Source: Certhia americana | Taxonomy: Eukaryota > Chordata > Aves > Passeriformes > Certhiidae | Direction: 5' to 3' | DNA: 64,000 nt | Assembly (NCBI GenBank): GCA_018697195.1 | Contig: CM031858.1 | Location: 112,162,304 to 112,226,303 of the forward strand | In this document: positions 23,331 to 35,840 of the stretch, one piece after another | Position numbering within the stretch: position 1 is the stretch's first letter | Layout of the letters: each line of letters opens with the position of its first letter | Notes under the pieces: model-generated | What the model saw: only the letters and a program-made list of their open reading frames with translations | Databases searched by the model: none | What the model was told of the DNA's origin: nothing | Program-made: the position numbers and the translations under genes

Positions 23331-23391
<61 letters not shown>
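23331..23391. repeat. (GATA)15 microsatellite
   Basis: About fifteen uninterrupted GATA units, preceded by an impure TATATATC/GATATATA lead-in from about 23301. A repeat this pure and long is usually polymorphic. The minus-strand open frame across it (a run of Ile-Tyr-Leu-Ser) is a product of the repeat, not a gene. Confidence 0.97.
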
Positions 23392-26298
23392 GGAAGATCC
23401 CATATACTTCCTGATTCATGCTTACTGTGGAGAAATGAATGCTCCATGGTCAAAAAGGCACTTCAGGTTCTACTGCCTATACTTACAATGTTTGGTGTTG
23501 GTGCTTTAAAGATGAGCCCATATCCAACATATCTACCTAATAGAAGACAAGTGATGTCTCTTGCAGTTAAGTATAGTGGCAGATTATATTGCAAGAGTCA
23601 TGTATTGCATCTTAGAGTAGCAAAGAGTCAACAATTTTTGCCTCTGGTGTGTATCTTCTCATAGCATTATCTTTATACTATTTTCTCCTAGTGAAGGAAT
23701 GTTAAAATTCTGGGCACCTCAGTTGTGGGGATTAGGGAGCCCTACCTAGACATCACCAAAATGAGTTGACACATCAACCTGAGTCACATAACTTCATTCC
23801 AAAGCAGTGCATGACTCTTAAATTATTTAAGAAATGCAACTCAGTGAACATAAATACCATTTTAACACCCTTTATAAAAATAAAAATTTCTAGGTCTATA
23901 CATTACTTGAAGTTCATTACACGTTATCTTTGTCAGTTCTATTGTATGTTATGAAGATACAGATTAAAACAACATTTGACTTCTGTGAAGTTGTTTCCAG
24001 GAGATAATCACAAAATCTTTCTTCCCTTCTCTGAGTGAATGTCAGCTTTTGGTCTTAGTCTCGACTTTCCCCTCATTCTATCTGCCCTTAGTCTGAAGCG
24101 CTGCAAATCCTTTATTCCTGCTCTCCTTCAGTGTCACTTCTCCTATAGAAAGCAGGATCTGGGGATCTGTGCCTTTCTTGTGTTTCATCTCTTCTCTATA
24201 TCTCACATCAGACTGTTCCAGATGAATATCCCATCTGTCTTACATTCATCAGGCTTTCAAGAAAGAGTTTATCAACTTCTGAAGAAGAATAAAAGTCCTT
24301 TGCTTTCTCCACCCCCTTTCACAACTCTCAGGATTCAGCTAAATTAAAAAGAAAAAAAAAGAAATGTTTCCATGAAAATATACTTCAATAAAATTAATAT
24401 TATTGAACTCTCCATGCTAAAATAACAATGGGGCCACCCTTTTTCTTTTCTTAGGTCTTCTCTTTTGGGTGATTAACATTCCAATGAAATACATTTAAAA
24501 GCAGTGCAGAAACCCTTTTAAGAGTACTGTGGTTACTTTTGACCTGTGTCTGAATCTTTGGCACCAGTCAAGTGTTTAAACAGTCAGATGTATAAAAGAA
24601 ATGTTGGGTTTTTTCCTTTGCAGGAAGACATTTGAAGTTTCAAACAAAAATATGCAGCTTAGCTTTCCCAGTGGTTTTATGTCATTATTGAGAAAAATAT
24701 TATAATTGTGTCAAATTTTTTTTTTTGCAGTATAGTATTGAGGTGTATATTTTTTTCCTTTTCTGATTGATATTTCATTAATGATTGTTTATGGGTGCTC
24801 TGGCTGCCCTGATTTCATGGTTTTTATCATCATGTTGTGATATAAATATCTAGTCATGTACAGAAGATTAGGTTATGTGCCAGTGTAAGAACCTCTCAAA
24901 TATTTCATGAAGGAAGACACTGTTACTTCCTAAGAGAAGGACTCTCCTAAGAGGTTTATGGCTTCTGTTTTATTAATTTTTATTGTTCTTGGCATAAGTT
25001 GCACACAATTATTCAGATGTCTATGAAAAAGGAAGGCTCATTTCCCTATAATTTTTCCCATTTCCCATCATAGATTTTTCATAATCATTTATATAAACAT
25101 TCACATCTAAAAAACTGATGCCAGACTGAGCCTTATGACTCTTATCTTCAGTTATCTTTTCCTCTGTGACTTAGCTGAAAACACATTCCACTGTCTCTAA
25201 ATGCCCTAACTTATCTTTTTGTCTAATAAAAAGAAACAATTCCATATACACGGGAGGAGTCTTATCTTCCCTAAGTAAAACTATTATAGAAGGAGGCTCC
25301 TTAAATCAGGTTCTAGTAGTTTTTCAAGGGGAAAATTTATTCCATGATATAATCTGACTTTATAATTTTTCCCAATACTTTCAGTGCTTTTTTTATTTTT
25401 ACAGAATTTATTCTGCTGTGTCCTATCACCTGTCACTGCATCATGGAATTAAATGCCACCACATTCTTCTCAGTGACTTTTTATCACTTCATTTTTGCCT
25501 CTGTTTATTTTGGGGACTGCCAGGTAGTTCAGTAGCTGAGTCTACAACTTAAATTTCATAAGAAGGCTGCTCTTCACCATGAATTATGCTGTACAATGCA
25601 GAATTGGGTAAAAAATAATTGGCATTCCATCTACAAAATAAGATGAAAGTTTTGAAATGGGAAGCAATGCTCAGAGAGACCTAGAATGCACCTCACTGTC
25701 CAGCAACAGAAACAAATTTACTGCTGATAGTGTTGCAAAAGGCAATAGTAAGGTAAAATTTCTTTCCTAACGTAAAAAATCACCTAGTATTTATGTTACT
25801 ATCAACCTGATTCAAGCTCCTTTACAGTATTTATTTATTTATTCTTCCCTTGAAAGTGATTTTTAAGGTTTCATCTGTAAATAATAATGACTTATGATGC
25901 CTTATTTTATGAAAAGACTACTTGAAGGCTGCTAGTGCTGGGGATAAACTGAATCACCAGTGGAGGGAGCGTCGAACTGGAGCCATTCAGATTACTGTTC
26001 TTTGGGAGCAGGTTACTGAGATAATGTCCCAAAGGAAAGACAGAAAGAAATGATTGGCAAAATAAATACAATTTTAGCTACTATTTGCTTGGTTCCCAGA
26101 AGCTAGTTCAAAACCTAATTAAAGTTTCTGATTAAAATGAGCTCACTGACAATTACCGAAAGATATAGAGGGAAGAACACAGGATTAAGAAAGAGAATGT
26201 TCTTCCACCAGTAAGGGTTTGCTTATTTGGGAGGACAGCTGAAAAAAGCCAGCCTTAGAAAGGGTAGAAAGAAGTATGAATGGAGAGGCTCACTAACA
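23392..26298. other. AT-rich non-coding DNA
   Basis: No gene recognised. The 102-codon plus-strand frame at 24039-24347 has no identifiable domain and lies in C/T-rich DNA, so I regard it as chance. Short TTTA repeats occur near 25830. Confidence 0.55.
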
Positions 26299-26480
26299 TA
26301 GAGCCCTAGAATAGTTTGTGTTGGAAGGGACCTTAAACATCATCTGTTTACGAGTCCCTGCCATGGGCAGTGACATTCTTCACTAGACCAGGTTGCTTGG
26401 AGCTCTGTCTAACTTGGTTTTAAACACTACCAGGGATGAGGTGTACACAAGTTCTCTTTTAACAATTTCTATTAATTTAG
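26299..26480 (-). mobile_element. CR1 LINE 3' fragment, antisense
   Basis: Reads as the reverse complement of a CR1 terminus: 'gttggaagggaccttaaa', then 'ccctgccatgggcagtgac', 'actagaccaggttgc', 'taaacactaccagggatgag' and an eroded 'acaagttctc'. It is 5'-truncated and non-coding. Confidence 0.92.
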
Positions 26481-29400
26481 GATGCTCTTTTCTCCCCTTT
26501 ATATTACAGTGGATTTACAAGCTACATTTTTGAAATTTTTTTTCTGCCATACTTTATAGTTCTAAATAATGTTACCATATTCTAATAAAATTTAGGGCTT
26601 ATCCTCTTCTGTTCTCTTCAGTAGTAAATAAAAAGAAAACAAAAATAAGGCATAAATGCCATCATTTTATGTCAAGACCATCTGCTACATCATTTTGAAT
26701 TTGCTCCCTCTTACTGTCATTTCATTCAAAGAGTGTAGCAGATGGTGTGGAACCATCACATAAAGTACCTTAGTCTTCTTTTGTTTACAGGTATTCTAAA
26801 ATATCTGTCTATAGATCACTGTTAACTAGATACTCTGTAGGAAACCAATGAAGTTAGGTGACTACAATTAACAATTAATGACTCACATCCTGATGTCTTC
26901 ACTTATTTTATATTATTGAGCCTTTACCAGTGGGAAATCCTCCCTGAAGCATTACCAGAGCATGGAATGACTAAAAAGACCATTAAAGTTTCAGAATTTT
27001 CTCTAGTAAACTATTATTGCATGCAATTTTTGCTTGTGCTGTGTGAAATCATAACTCTTTTAGAAAAAAAATAACATTTCTTTGTGAAATTTAGTTTCAT
27101 GTTAGTCTACATGTCTCCAGTTACCTTTGTGTAAAAGGATCTGCAAATAAATACAGTGCCAGGAACAACCACTGAAGGAAGGAATTACAAAAGACAACAT
27201 GGAATATTGACTACAAATTCTCCTTGAGACTTTGTCCTCTGATGTTTTAATGAGGAAGCTATTCTGAAGTTGAGTATGCTGAATAGCCCCTGGCATTTAA
27301 CTTAAATGCCCTAGTTAGAAAACCATGATCAATTAAGAGATAGTGAAAGAAAACAAATTAGTCACAATGAGATTCAGAGGTGCAAAATTAGTCCCTGGTC
27401 TTACCCCTTTTTTCAGGCAGAGCTCATCCTGGTACAGAGTGATCTTCAGAAGATAAAACCAGCAGTGTCCGTGGCTGTAGGTGGGTGTCACAAATCTCTC
27501 AGAAGGATTTCTGTTAAGACAGAATGGGAAACAACATCATATGTCATTTTTGTTTAGGCAAATCTTCATCAGCTCAGATTTTGAATCAAGGTTTTTTTTA
27601 TTGCTTATGCAGTATAATGGCGTGTGCACAATAGACAGGGTAAGTCTTGCAGGATTATGGTTTAGTACTGCTGAATTGCAAACAAATTCAAAAGCAGGAA
27701 ATAGCAGCTGAAATAAGTGATTGAAATAACCTCTAAACTAAGAAACAATTTAATTTCACATTTTAGTCTCTTTTACTTAAATGTGGTTAGTAACAACAGC
27801 TGGGATACTATTCAAATAAGTGTGATATAGTTATATTTCTTCCTAATTAAAGTATTTTTATGACTTTTTTTACTAGGAAAAGTAGTTAGATTATGTTCTA
27901 GTATGGAGACATCTTAATTTGTGTTTGTGAACAAAGTAACAAATATTAGTAGATAATTTAAACTGTAAGATTGAATGTATTAATAAATTCTGTCAAAAAT
28001 CTCTACACAAAATCCTTTTTATTAATATGCCTGAGCATGCAGAAATTTAAGCCTTCAGAAAAAATGGCCATGGGATATTTCTGGAGCATCAGACTAATGT
28101 GTTCATTTGTTCAACATGAATTTTAATGGTTTTTAAAGGTGGAGTTTATTTTTTGTTTTTCATTATTTTTTTTAGAAAATAACAGATGCATGGAATTTTA
28201 AAGCTGTCTATTAGACTCCAAGTGAGTAAATATGAAAGTAAATTAGAGAATTTATATTGTCTTTGTAGCCTTTGTGTGAGCATTGGTCTCAGATGCAGAA
28301 GTTTCTGATAACTTACTCCATTTTGACATTGACAAAAAAACCACCAAAGACACATGAGGGAGAAAAATGCTAGCAAATGCCTGTGATGAGGGCACAGCAC
28401 AAGAAAGGTAGGACATCTGTTAAGTGTGCATTGCTTTTCATTCTTAGATCAAGCAAGCTGGCAAAAAAAAAAAAAAAGAAATAGATGCTTTCATATCTGG
28501 AAGATGATAGGTTTCTTTCATCATGCAAGATCAACTTGGAAGTTAAAGCAGATTTTGCTGTTGACTTGAAGCACAGACAGAATTTTCTTTGCTCTTGCTT
28601 ATGATGAAGAGATGGAAAAACAAGGAATGGTTTTAAGGAAATTATTCAAGTGAAATCTAAGAGGTTGATGAGCTCATAAGGACCAGGAAAAGTGTTGGAA
28701 TAATTTCAGGGATTTTAAACCTGTTGTCGATTCTGTGTGCCTATGTTTTCCTTTTAGAAGATAATTTGTAGCTATTAAGAAAGTCAGTCTGCAGGTCTAC
28801 TTTTTTGCTAGTAAAAAATCTCCTGTGTTTCAGATACCTGAATTGAGTCAAATACATGAAAATTGTTTAATTGTGCAAAGTTTCATTGTCCAGCATTTTC
28901 TTTTGAGAACACTGATGGTTAGCTGCTTAGAAAATCTGTCATAGTAACTAAAGACACTTTTTTGTCCTACTGGGTGTGACTAAATCCCTCCTTCTACATT
29001 TCTGTTTTTTGATCTTCATGTGACATTTATTTCTTTTAATGTTTCTACTTGTCATTCTGCTTCACATTTGCTTTTGTAATATCCAATTTTACAGACAGAT
29101 GATTAAAATTCTGTTTATTTTACAAGCAGGACTTCTATACTCCACATGGAAGTCAGATAGAAAATGCATTTGATGACTAATGGTATGTCTGCGCAATCTT
29201 GTTATTTTAAAATACATTCCAGCATCCCATTATGGAAAAAGTAATGAAATCAACTGAGTAGAACAGGTTCTGTTAAAATAAACAAAAATGCCAGTAGGGA
29301 ATTTCTGTCCTGTTTTGAGGCCAGATTGTTTAAAGAATTCTGCTGTTCTTACTTTTAAATTAATTTTTCACTCCTAAATTAATTAGGAGTTTGATTCCTG

Positions 29401-31394
29401 AATGCATATATTACCACCCTCAGCTACTTCAGCAAACTCCTATACACAAGTTTTAAAGCACAGTGTATAAATGGTGATGCTATTGGGCAGAATGTGTAAT
29501 GCTGACTTGTTTTTAACATTTCAGAATTTCCCTTTCTTGTAAATGTGTGACTAAGCATACACTTCAAAGTCATACAGATCTCTCTGCTCATCTGTCCCAG
29601 TTGTTCAGATTGACCAGGCCATGTCATTAGCATACAGAAAAAATTATTCTTGATCTATAAACTTCTTCTATTATGTTTAAGACAAAAAAATACTCGACAT
29701 AGTATATAGTCACAACTTTACATTACTTTATATTTGTAGATAATAAGCATCTGGTTCTTGAAATCCAGTTTTAAACCAGTAAATACAGTTTTGTGTATCA
29801 AAAAGAATCTTTCCACTGATAGAAATTCTGGTTTTCAATGTACCTTGCATTATTTTTAATGTACAGCTTCTTCTCTAAAAGGCCTTGTCATCTGACTGAC
29901 ATTAAACATCCACCTAAAAACGCACAGAGATCTTTTCTACAAAAATTTTCAATCTCAAAGGTTAAGAGTGTGAAGACAGCATCCTAATACAGTCATTTCT
30001 TTAAATATGTTTAAAAGGCTTCTTCGGTGATTTAAGCTGTCTCCAGTGATGGAATGTGTAGGTGGAAGATAGCAAAATCTACAATTATAGAAAAAGATCT
30101 TCTTAAAAACCCCTAAGATAGATCAAATCTCTTATCTCTTAAATTTTGACAAATATTATTTTTTTTTTTTTCAAGACTTAGTAGTTAGGGCTGTATGTTA
30201 AGTACCTACTTAACTTTTTAAAATAGAAGAAGCTAGTTGTTAATTTAAGTCCTACATGAAGAGTCAGCTCATTGCAAAGAAGAAACACAAATCAGGTTAC
30301 AATTAAGGTTTCTTCCCCTACCTTCCAATGTCTTCTTCCCTTTTGGTCCAGATGAAATATTGTCAACTGCCTATTGTCACAGATTGTTTGAGTTGGTTAT
30401 TTTTTACATTGGATCCTGAAGCTAGAAGTCATTCTTATTCTACATTCTGTCTGCCTGCAAAAGAGTAAATCCCTCACTATCTACCTCTGTCAGAAGCAGA
30501 GTACAAGGGACAACACTCTCTGTTGCTCTATCACTCATCCTAGGCAGATGAAAGAGCAAGTATGCTTTAATTCAACATAAATATTATAAATATGTTTTAG
30601 AAGCTTTTCTATTGGTTCTATTATCAATCTTGGAGAATTCCACAAGAGGAGTATCTAATTTTTAATGCAAAAACTGCTATTGTTTTAGAAAAATAAGTGC
30701 AACTGTTGAGTCTCACTTCTTCATGAATTGTAAAAGTAATTACTGTTTATAAGGAGCGAAAATTTCACTACAGTTGTTTTTCTGGCTGTACATTTTAAGA
30801 CAAAATAGCCTCCTTTTATTGTTTATTTTTAATAAGAAGGTCTTCTTCTAATTAAACAAGACAGCTTGTGTAACAAATTGCATTAGGCTGAGATTTTTGG
30901 AAATAACATTTTCCTCATTATATCATCCTGTTAGATGCTACTACTGTCAGACCTACCCCTGTGAATGTTCTTTAGAAAAAATCAGCACAGCCTTGGAAAG
31001 GAAGGTGCGATCAGAGCTTGCCTTTTGGGAGAGGAGACAGGTAATTTGAAGAGCGGATTTTTCAATTTACACTTTTGTGTGGTTTCAAAATGTTTTTGTT
31101 AAAAGGCAGGAAAATGGAGTAGCTTTCAAGTACTAAAAAAAAAGCTCCCAATTCTTTTCTCAGTGAGACCTTCATTCTGTTGCCTTGGACTAGAATGAGT
31201 ATTGTCATACATTAATCAATTACTCTTATCATTTATCATCATTAATCAATTACACTTATTATAATCTAAGCTTAACCTAGAGAATACATCTCTGAGATCC
31301 TGTTATAAATTTCACTCTAAAGAAGTGAAAGAGAGATAATATTGAGTTTAAATATGTTTTGATTCCTTAATTTTCCCAGCAAAATCTATGCCAA
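26481..31394. other. AT-rich non-coding DNA
   Basis: Nearly 5 kb with no recognisable gene or repeat family. It holds an A15 run at 28463-28477 and a T-run near 30160. Open frames are short and occur on both strands. Confidence 0.55.
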
Positions 31395-31658
31395 AATCTG
31401 AGGGACAAGAGGAAATGGCCTTAAGATGAGGCAGAAGATACTCAGGTTAGAAAAATTTTCTTCACTGTTAGGGTGGTCAGGCATTGTAATAGGTTGTCCA
31501 GAGAGATGGTAGAGTCACCACCTCTGGAGGTGTTTAAGACATATCTGAGTCTGGTGCTGGGTAATGTGGTTTAAAGGTTACAGTGACAGTGCTGATTTGA
31601 TGATTGGACTGGATGATCTTGAAGGTCTCTTCTACCCTTGATGATTCTATGATTCTAT
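31395..31658 (+). mobile_element. CR1 LINE 3' fragment
   Basis: The CR1 tail blocks 'gggacaagaggaaatggcct', 'aaattttcttcactgttagg', 'cacctctggaggtgtttaag', 'ggatgatcttgaaggtctct' and two terminal ATTCTATG-type units (to 31658) are clear. It is a 5'-truncated insertion. Confidence 0.93.
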
Positions 31659-34600
31659 TCCTTTTGGTAAATTATTTCTTCTGGGAAGAAATAATGGCAA
31701 ATCCCCTTACCATGTAGAAATTCTTGTAAAGATTTTAATTAAAGAATTTAGTTTTACTCAGGTAATTCATCACTAGGTTTGTTATGAGAGAGTAATAGAA
31801 AAGGAGTACTGTTTTTGTAAACTGAATGATGGGGGCTATTTTTGCCTGCTCTTACCTTCATTTCCATTATAAAGCAAGTGCAAACATATATTTTTAGTAC
31901 AAATATTGCTAGCATTTTTAGTCATATACTGCAGGGACATGCTCCTAGTATGTACTTCAATTCAAACTACTTGGTTTGAAAGTGTAAAATATTCATGGTG
32001 CCTGCAGACATGTCTTTTAAGAGCTTCCTTGTGCTGTGTATAAATAGAACTTAAACATGTTACTAAACTTAGAACGTTAAATATATTGTTACATGTTGTT
32101 ATATGTTGAAATGTTAAATATTTTTTCAAAATTAAACACTTCTATGTGGAGCTAACATGCCCTGTCAGTGCTGGTAGACTATGTAGTCTTTTTGATTCGT
32201 TTAAGTTTAGTTAGATAGATTGAGTTTAAAATTTTAGGAATAAGCATGCTGTCGTGTTCCCACTTTGGCAAAGTGAGTAGAGATAAAAACATACTCAAAA
32301 TATTTCTTTTCCATAATATGAGACTGCCTACACTAAAGGCAGGAGGCAGTAAATATTCATGGCTCTCTGAAAGAAAAATCTGTCTTCATTTGGCATTTCC
32401 AATGAATCTTATATCCTCCCTCTAGAAAATAATTACCCTGCATTAAGTTTGTGTGACATTAAGTTTGATATTAACATAGGTGTAATTAGAGGTAGCCATG
32501 AAGAAACTAATCTAGTGCCTATTCAATCTAGTCAGTTCAGTTCATTGGGGTGATCTGCAAAATCAGGCTTATCTGACATTTCTGGCCACTAGTTTTCAAG
32601 ATCTTGAGATCTTGACTTTACTTTTTCCAGAAGAATGTATTTTCTACTAACTTGCAGAGTTTTGCACAGAGTATGTGCTGTGTGGTTTTTCACTGTAGTG
32701 GTTTTCCAAAGAACAGATGAATTGAGCAATTTTGCAATTTTAAGCTAAATTACTTTTGTTAATATCTCACTTTTTGGGTCAGAGAGAGAAGCTAGATTGT
32801 CATTTGTGTATGTTGGCCATGGATACTAGAGAAGGTAAAAACATATGACAGAAGTATTCAGCTGAAAAAGACAGGTGGTACAATTCTATTTATTAAAAAT
32901 GGATTATTCGTATTAATATTTTATTAGAAATGGATATACCACAGAAAAAAACATCTAGGAAAGCATACTCAGTTCCTTGATCAGCTGTTTCATGCAAGAG
33001 AAAGAACAGAATAAACTGAAGACGTTTAGAAAGAATCATCACAGAAATAATTCTTGAATTCCAAATTACCTCAACCCATTTGTGTCAATGTATATTATTT
33101 AGAAAAGCTCAATTAAAATCAACTTCTTTTATTACTCAGTAAAAAATTAGTTGCCAGTTAATATTTTGAAGTTCATGATAATTCTGTCTTTAAAAAGCTT
33201 TTTTCTTTTAGGAATTAGACAAAATTGCTACTTCTGAAATGACAATGCAGATTCCTTTGTGGGATTTTTCCTTTCATACATTTCTTAAAACAAACAAACA
33301 TAGCATTTGCACACAAAGTGTTAAATAATTTTGACAGCAGGTATATTTCATAGTAAATGGAGAACTGGGGAATTGTTAGTGAGAATGGGTGATCACCAGG
33401 GGAAAGAAGAAATTAATGGTGACAGATACAAGCTGGTGTGTTACCAGGAGTAAATGTGACCAGACTTGGGTAACTGCCAGGACTGTGATTGCTATAAAGC
33501 CCCATGCACAAGGAACAAATGAGAGGAAGAGGTTCATTATTCACCTCTTCACACCTTAAGTAAAAAGAAAATAATCAACAACTCTGAAGAAGCTTTGGAT
33601 GACTTACGTATTAACTACTTCCAGTTTACAAAGCAAGTGGCAGCATAATTTTAATCCTAGTAGACGTGTTACAGATAATCCAAGCAGTAAAACAGAAAAG
33701 ATATTGCCTCAATAGGACTCTCACTTTGAGTCCATTTTCATTGTTGCATACGGAAGAGCCTGGTTATATATAAGAAGAATTAAAAAGTAAGTATTCTAAT
33801 TACATCTGCAGGGAACGTAAAGGTGCTTTGAAGTCTCCCTTTATGTTGTGCATGTTTGTGTAATAGCATGTTCAGTGTTCAGCTAGTGGAATATTGTACA
33901 TCGAGAAGGATGAAAACTTTTGATTTAGAGTTGCTCATATATCATATATATATATGCACATAAGTGGTGATAAATGTTGTTTGCAGGGTATTTTGCTATG
34001 ACTAAGTAAAATTTCTGTTAGTACTACTTACATTATTTTGTTCATGCATATGTTTCCACATTGCTGTTGAAGTCAAGCACAGAATAAGAGAATTATGTGT
34101 TTGTTGGGGTCCTGGTTCACAGAAATATTCCTGATCAGGATGGCATTGCAGTTCCCTGGAAAATGATCCCTATTTATTGGATTTAACTGTATGTCAGAAT
34201 CTTTTAAAGATCCAAATTAAACACACCATTCCCTCAAGTCTAAAGCGAGCCAATATTACTTCTTGTAGCTAATAGGGAATGAAACACTATGTGAATCAGA
34301 GCATCTTTGGAATTCATATGAATCTGTACATTCTGACCATTGTCCGTTGCTGGAAGTGCTAAATAATTTAAATGCAACAATCAAAACATTGAAGTAACTC
34401 ACCTAGGATTGTCTAATAATTATTAACATGCAGGTAATGGATTGCTTAATTTGGAATGCATCTAGAATGTCTAATTTGTTTGTTTGTTTGCTTTCTGAGA
34501 AAGATGAGTGCTGGCAGCAATATAGCAGCCCAATTTGAAAGGCTCTGTTTTATCTCACCGAGACTTGTAAATGGAAAAAACCAAATAGTAGGTCACAGAA

Positions 34601-35660
34601 GAGCAAAAAAAAAAAAAAAAAAAAATCTCAAAATAACTCCCATGAAGACAGAATGCCAAACCTTTGTTTCAGTAGATGTTAATTTCCATTCTATAATATT
34701 TTAGTTTATGTTCTATAGTATTCACAAGTATGTGTTTCTAGGCCTAGGTTTTTCATGGTTTTGAAATCACTGTAGTTCTATATTGATTACTAATATATTC
34801 TAAAAAGAGATTTATTTTCCCAGATGCTTTGGTGTATTAATTTGCATTTATGTGTAACAAAAAATTCATCCTGCAAATTAATGAAAAAATGGTAGTTAAA
34901 TGGATGCTGCCTATGGTTCATAAATGTCTCAGGAAGGAGGATTCTCTGAAGCTGAAAGAATTTTTAGGGACACATGTCCATTTTAAGATTTCTTGAGCAC
35001 AGAAGAAGCAAATCCTAAGCCCACAGTTTCAATTTTGGTCAATATACCAGATTTTTGCTTCAAGTAATAGTGAAATAGATTCCTTATGGCAGCCCTGTAG
35101 GAGTGCCTTCATTGCATCAGAGATACATGTCTGAAGCAAAACTCTTGATGTGAATTATCAAAGCTTGTGCTATGGTTTGTGTGGGTGTGGCATGGGAGTG
35201 CTCACACTGGATTTGTTTTGGATGAAACTTGACTGGAAACTACATTCCATCTTTTATTGATTGTTCAGTTCATTAGATTTTCACTAATCCACTGCTAGGC
35301 TTTGGTATAGAAATTTGGAGCATGTTTAATGCCATCACTTTCTCAGCACAACTACAGACATTCTCCTGGCCAATATTTTACCCATATTGTGTCTAGATTT
35401 CCACTTGTACCAAGTGCCTGCATTATCCACAATAAAATAAATCTTGACCCAATTGGAGAAACTCACTGCTTATATCTAGAAAGTCTTTAATTTTTTTAAG
35501 CATTCAGGTATTTCCTGTTACAAAATACAGAAATTTAACAATATAATGCCAAAGGGCACAGAATAGCAAAACATCTTTTAACTTAATGTATTGACTTCAT
35601 GTGAAACATAAATCAGGTTTGTTAGATTTGTTAATGCACAAGTTCTAGTTCAGCAGTCGG
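31659..35660. other. AT-rich non-coding DNA; possible old LTR and conserved patches
   Basis: No gene recognised. 33370-33570 has a different, less AT-rich texture with a TATAAA box and may be an old LTR (separate entry). 34240-34450 and 34800-34900 look like unique regulatory-type DNA with TAATTATTAA-type homeodomain cores. An A21 run lies at 34605-34625. Confidence 0.5.
33370..33570 (+). mobile_element. Possible old LTR or promoter-like block
   Basis: A block of mixed composition (G-rich around 33385-33500) ends in GCTATAAAGCCCCATGCAC (TATAAA near 33493), followed about 75 bp later by AATAATC-type A-rich sequence. This order resembles U3-TATA-R of a degraded LTR. I cannot identify a family, matching ends or a target-site duplication. 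A host promoter or chance is possible. Confidence 0.25.
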
Positions 35661-35840
35661 CAAAAAACCCACAACCAAAACCAAACAACCAAAAAACCCA
35701 CAACCAAAACCCCAAACCAACCAAACAACCAANNNNNNNNNNCAACCAAAAAACCCACAACCAAAACCCCAAACCAACCAAACAACCAAGCAACCAACAA
35801 CAAAGCAAAACAAAAAAACCCCAAATCCACAACAAAACCA
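35661..35840. repeat. A/C-rich minisatellite interrupted by an assembly gap
   Basis: A one-strand-biased A/C tract built from AACCAAA/CCCACAACC-type words. The 47 bp before the gap (35686-35732) and the 47 bp after it (35743-35789) are identical base for base, and a partial third unit starts at 35661. The minus-strand Trp/Gly/Phe/Val-rich frames here are repeat translations interrupted by N and are not genes. Confidence 0.9.
35733..35742. other. Assembly gap, 10 N
   Basis: Ten N bases inside the A/C-rich repeat. The length is probably a placeholder rather than a measured distance. Confidence 0.99.
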
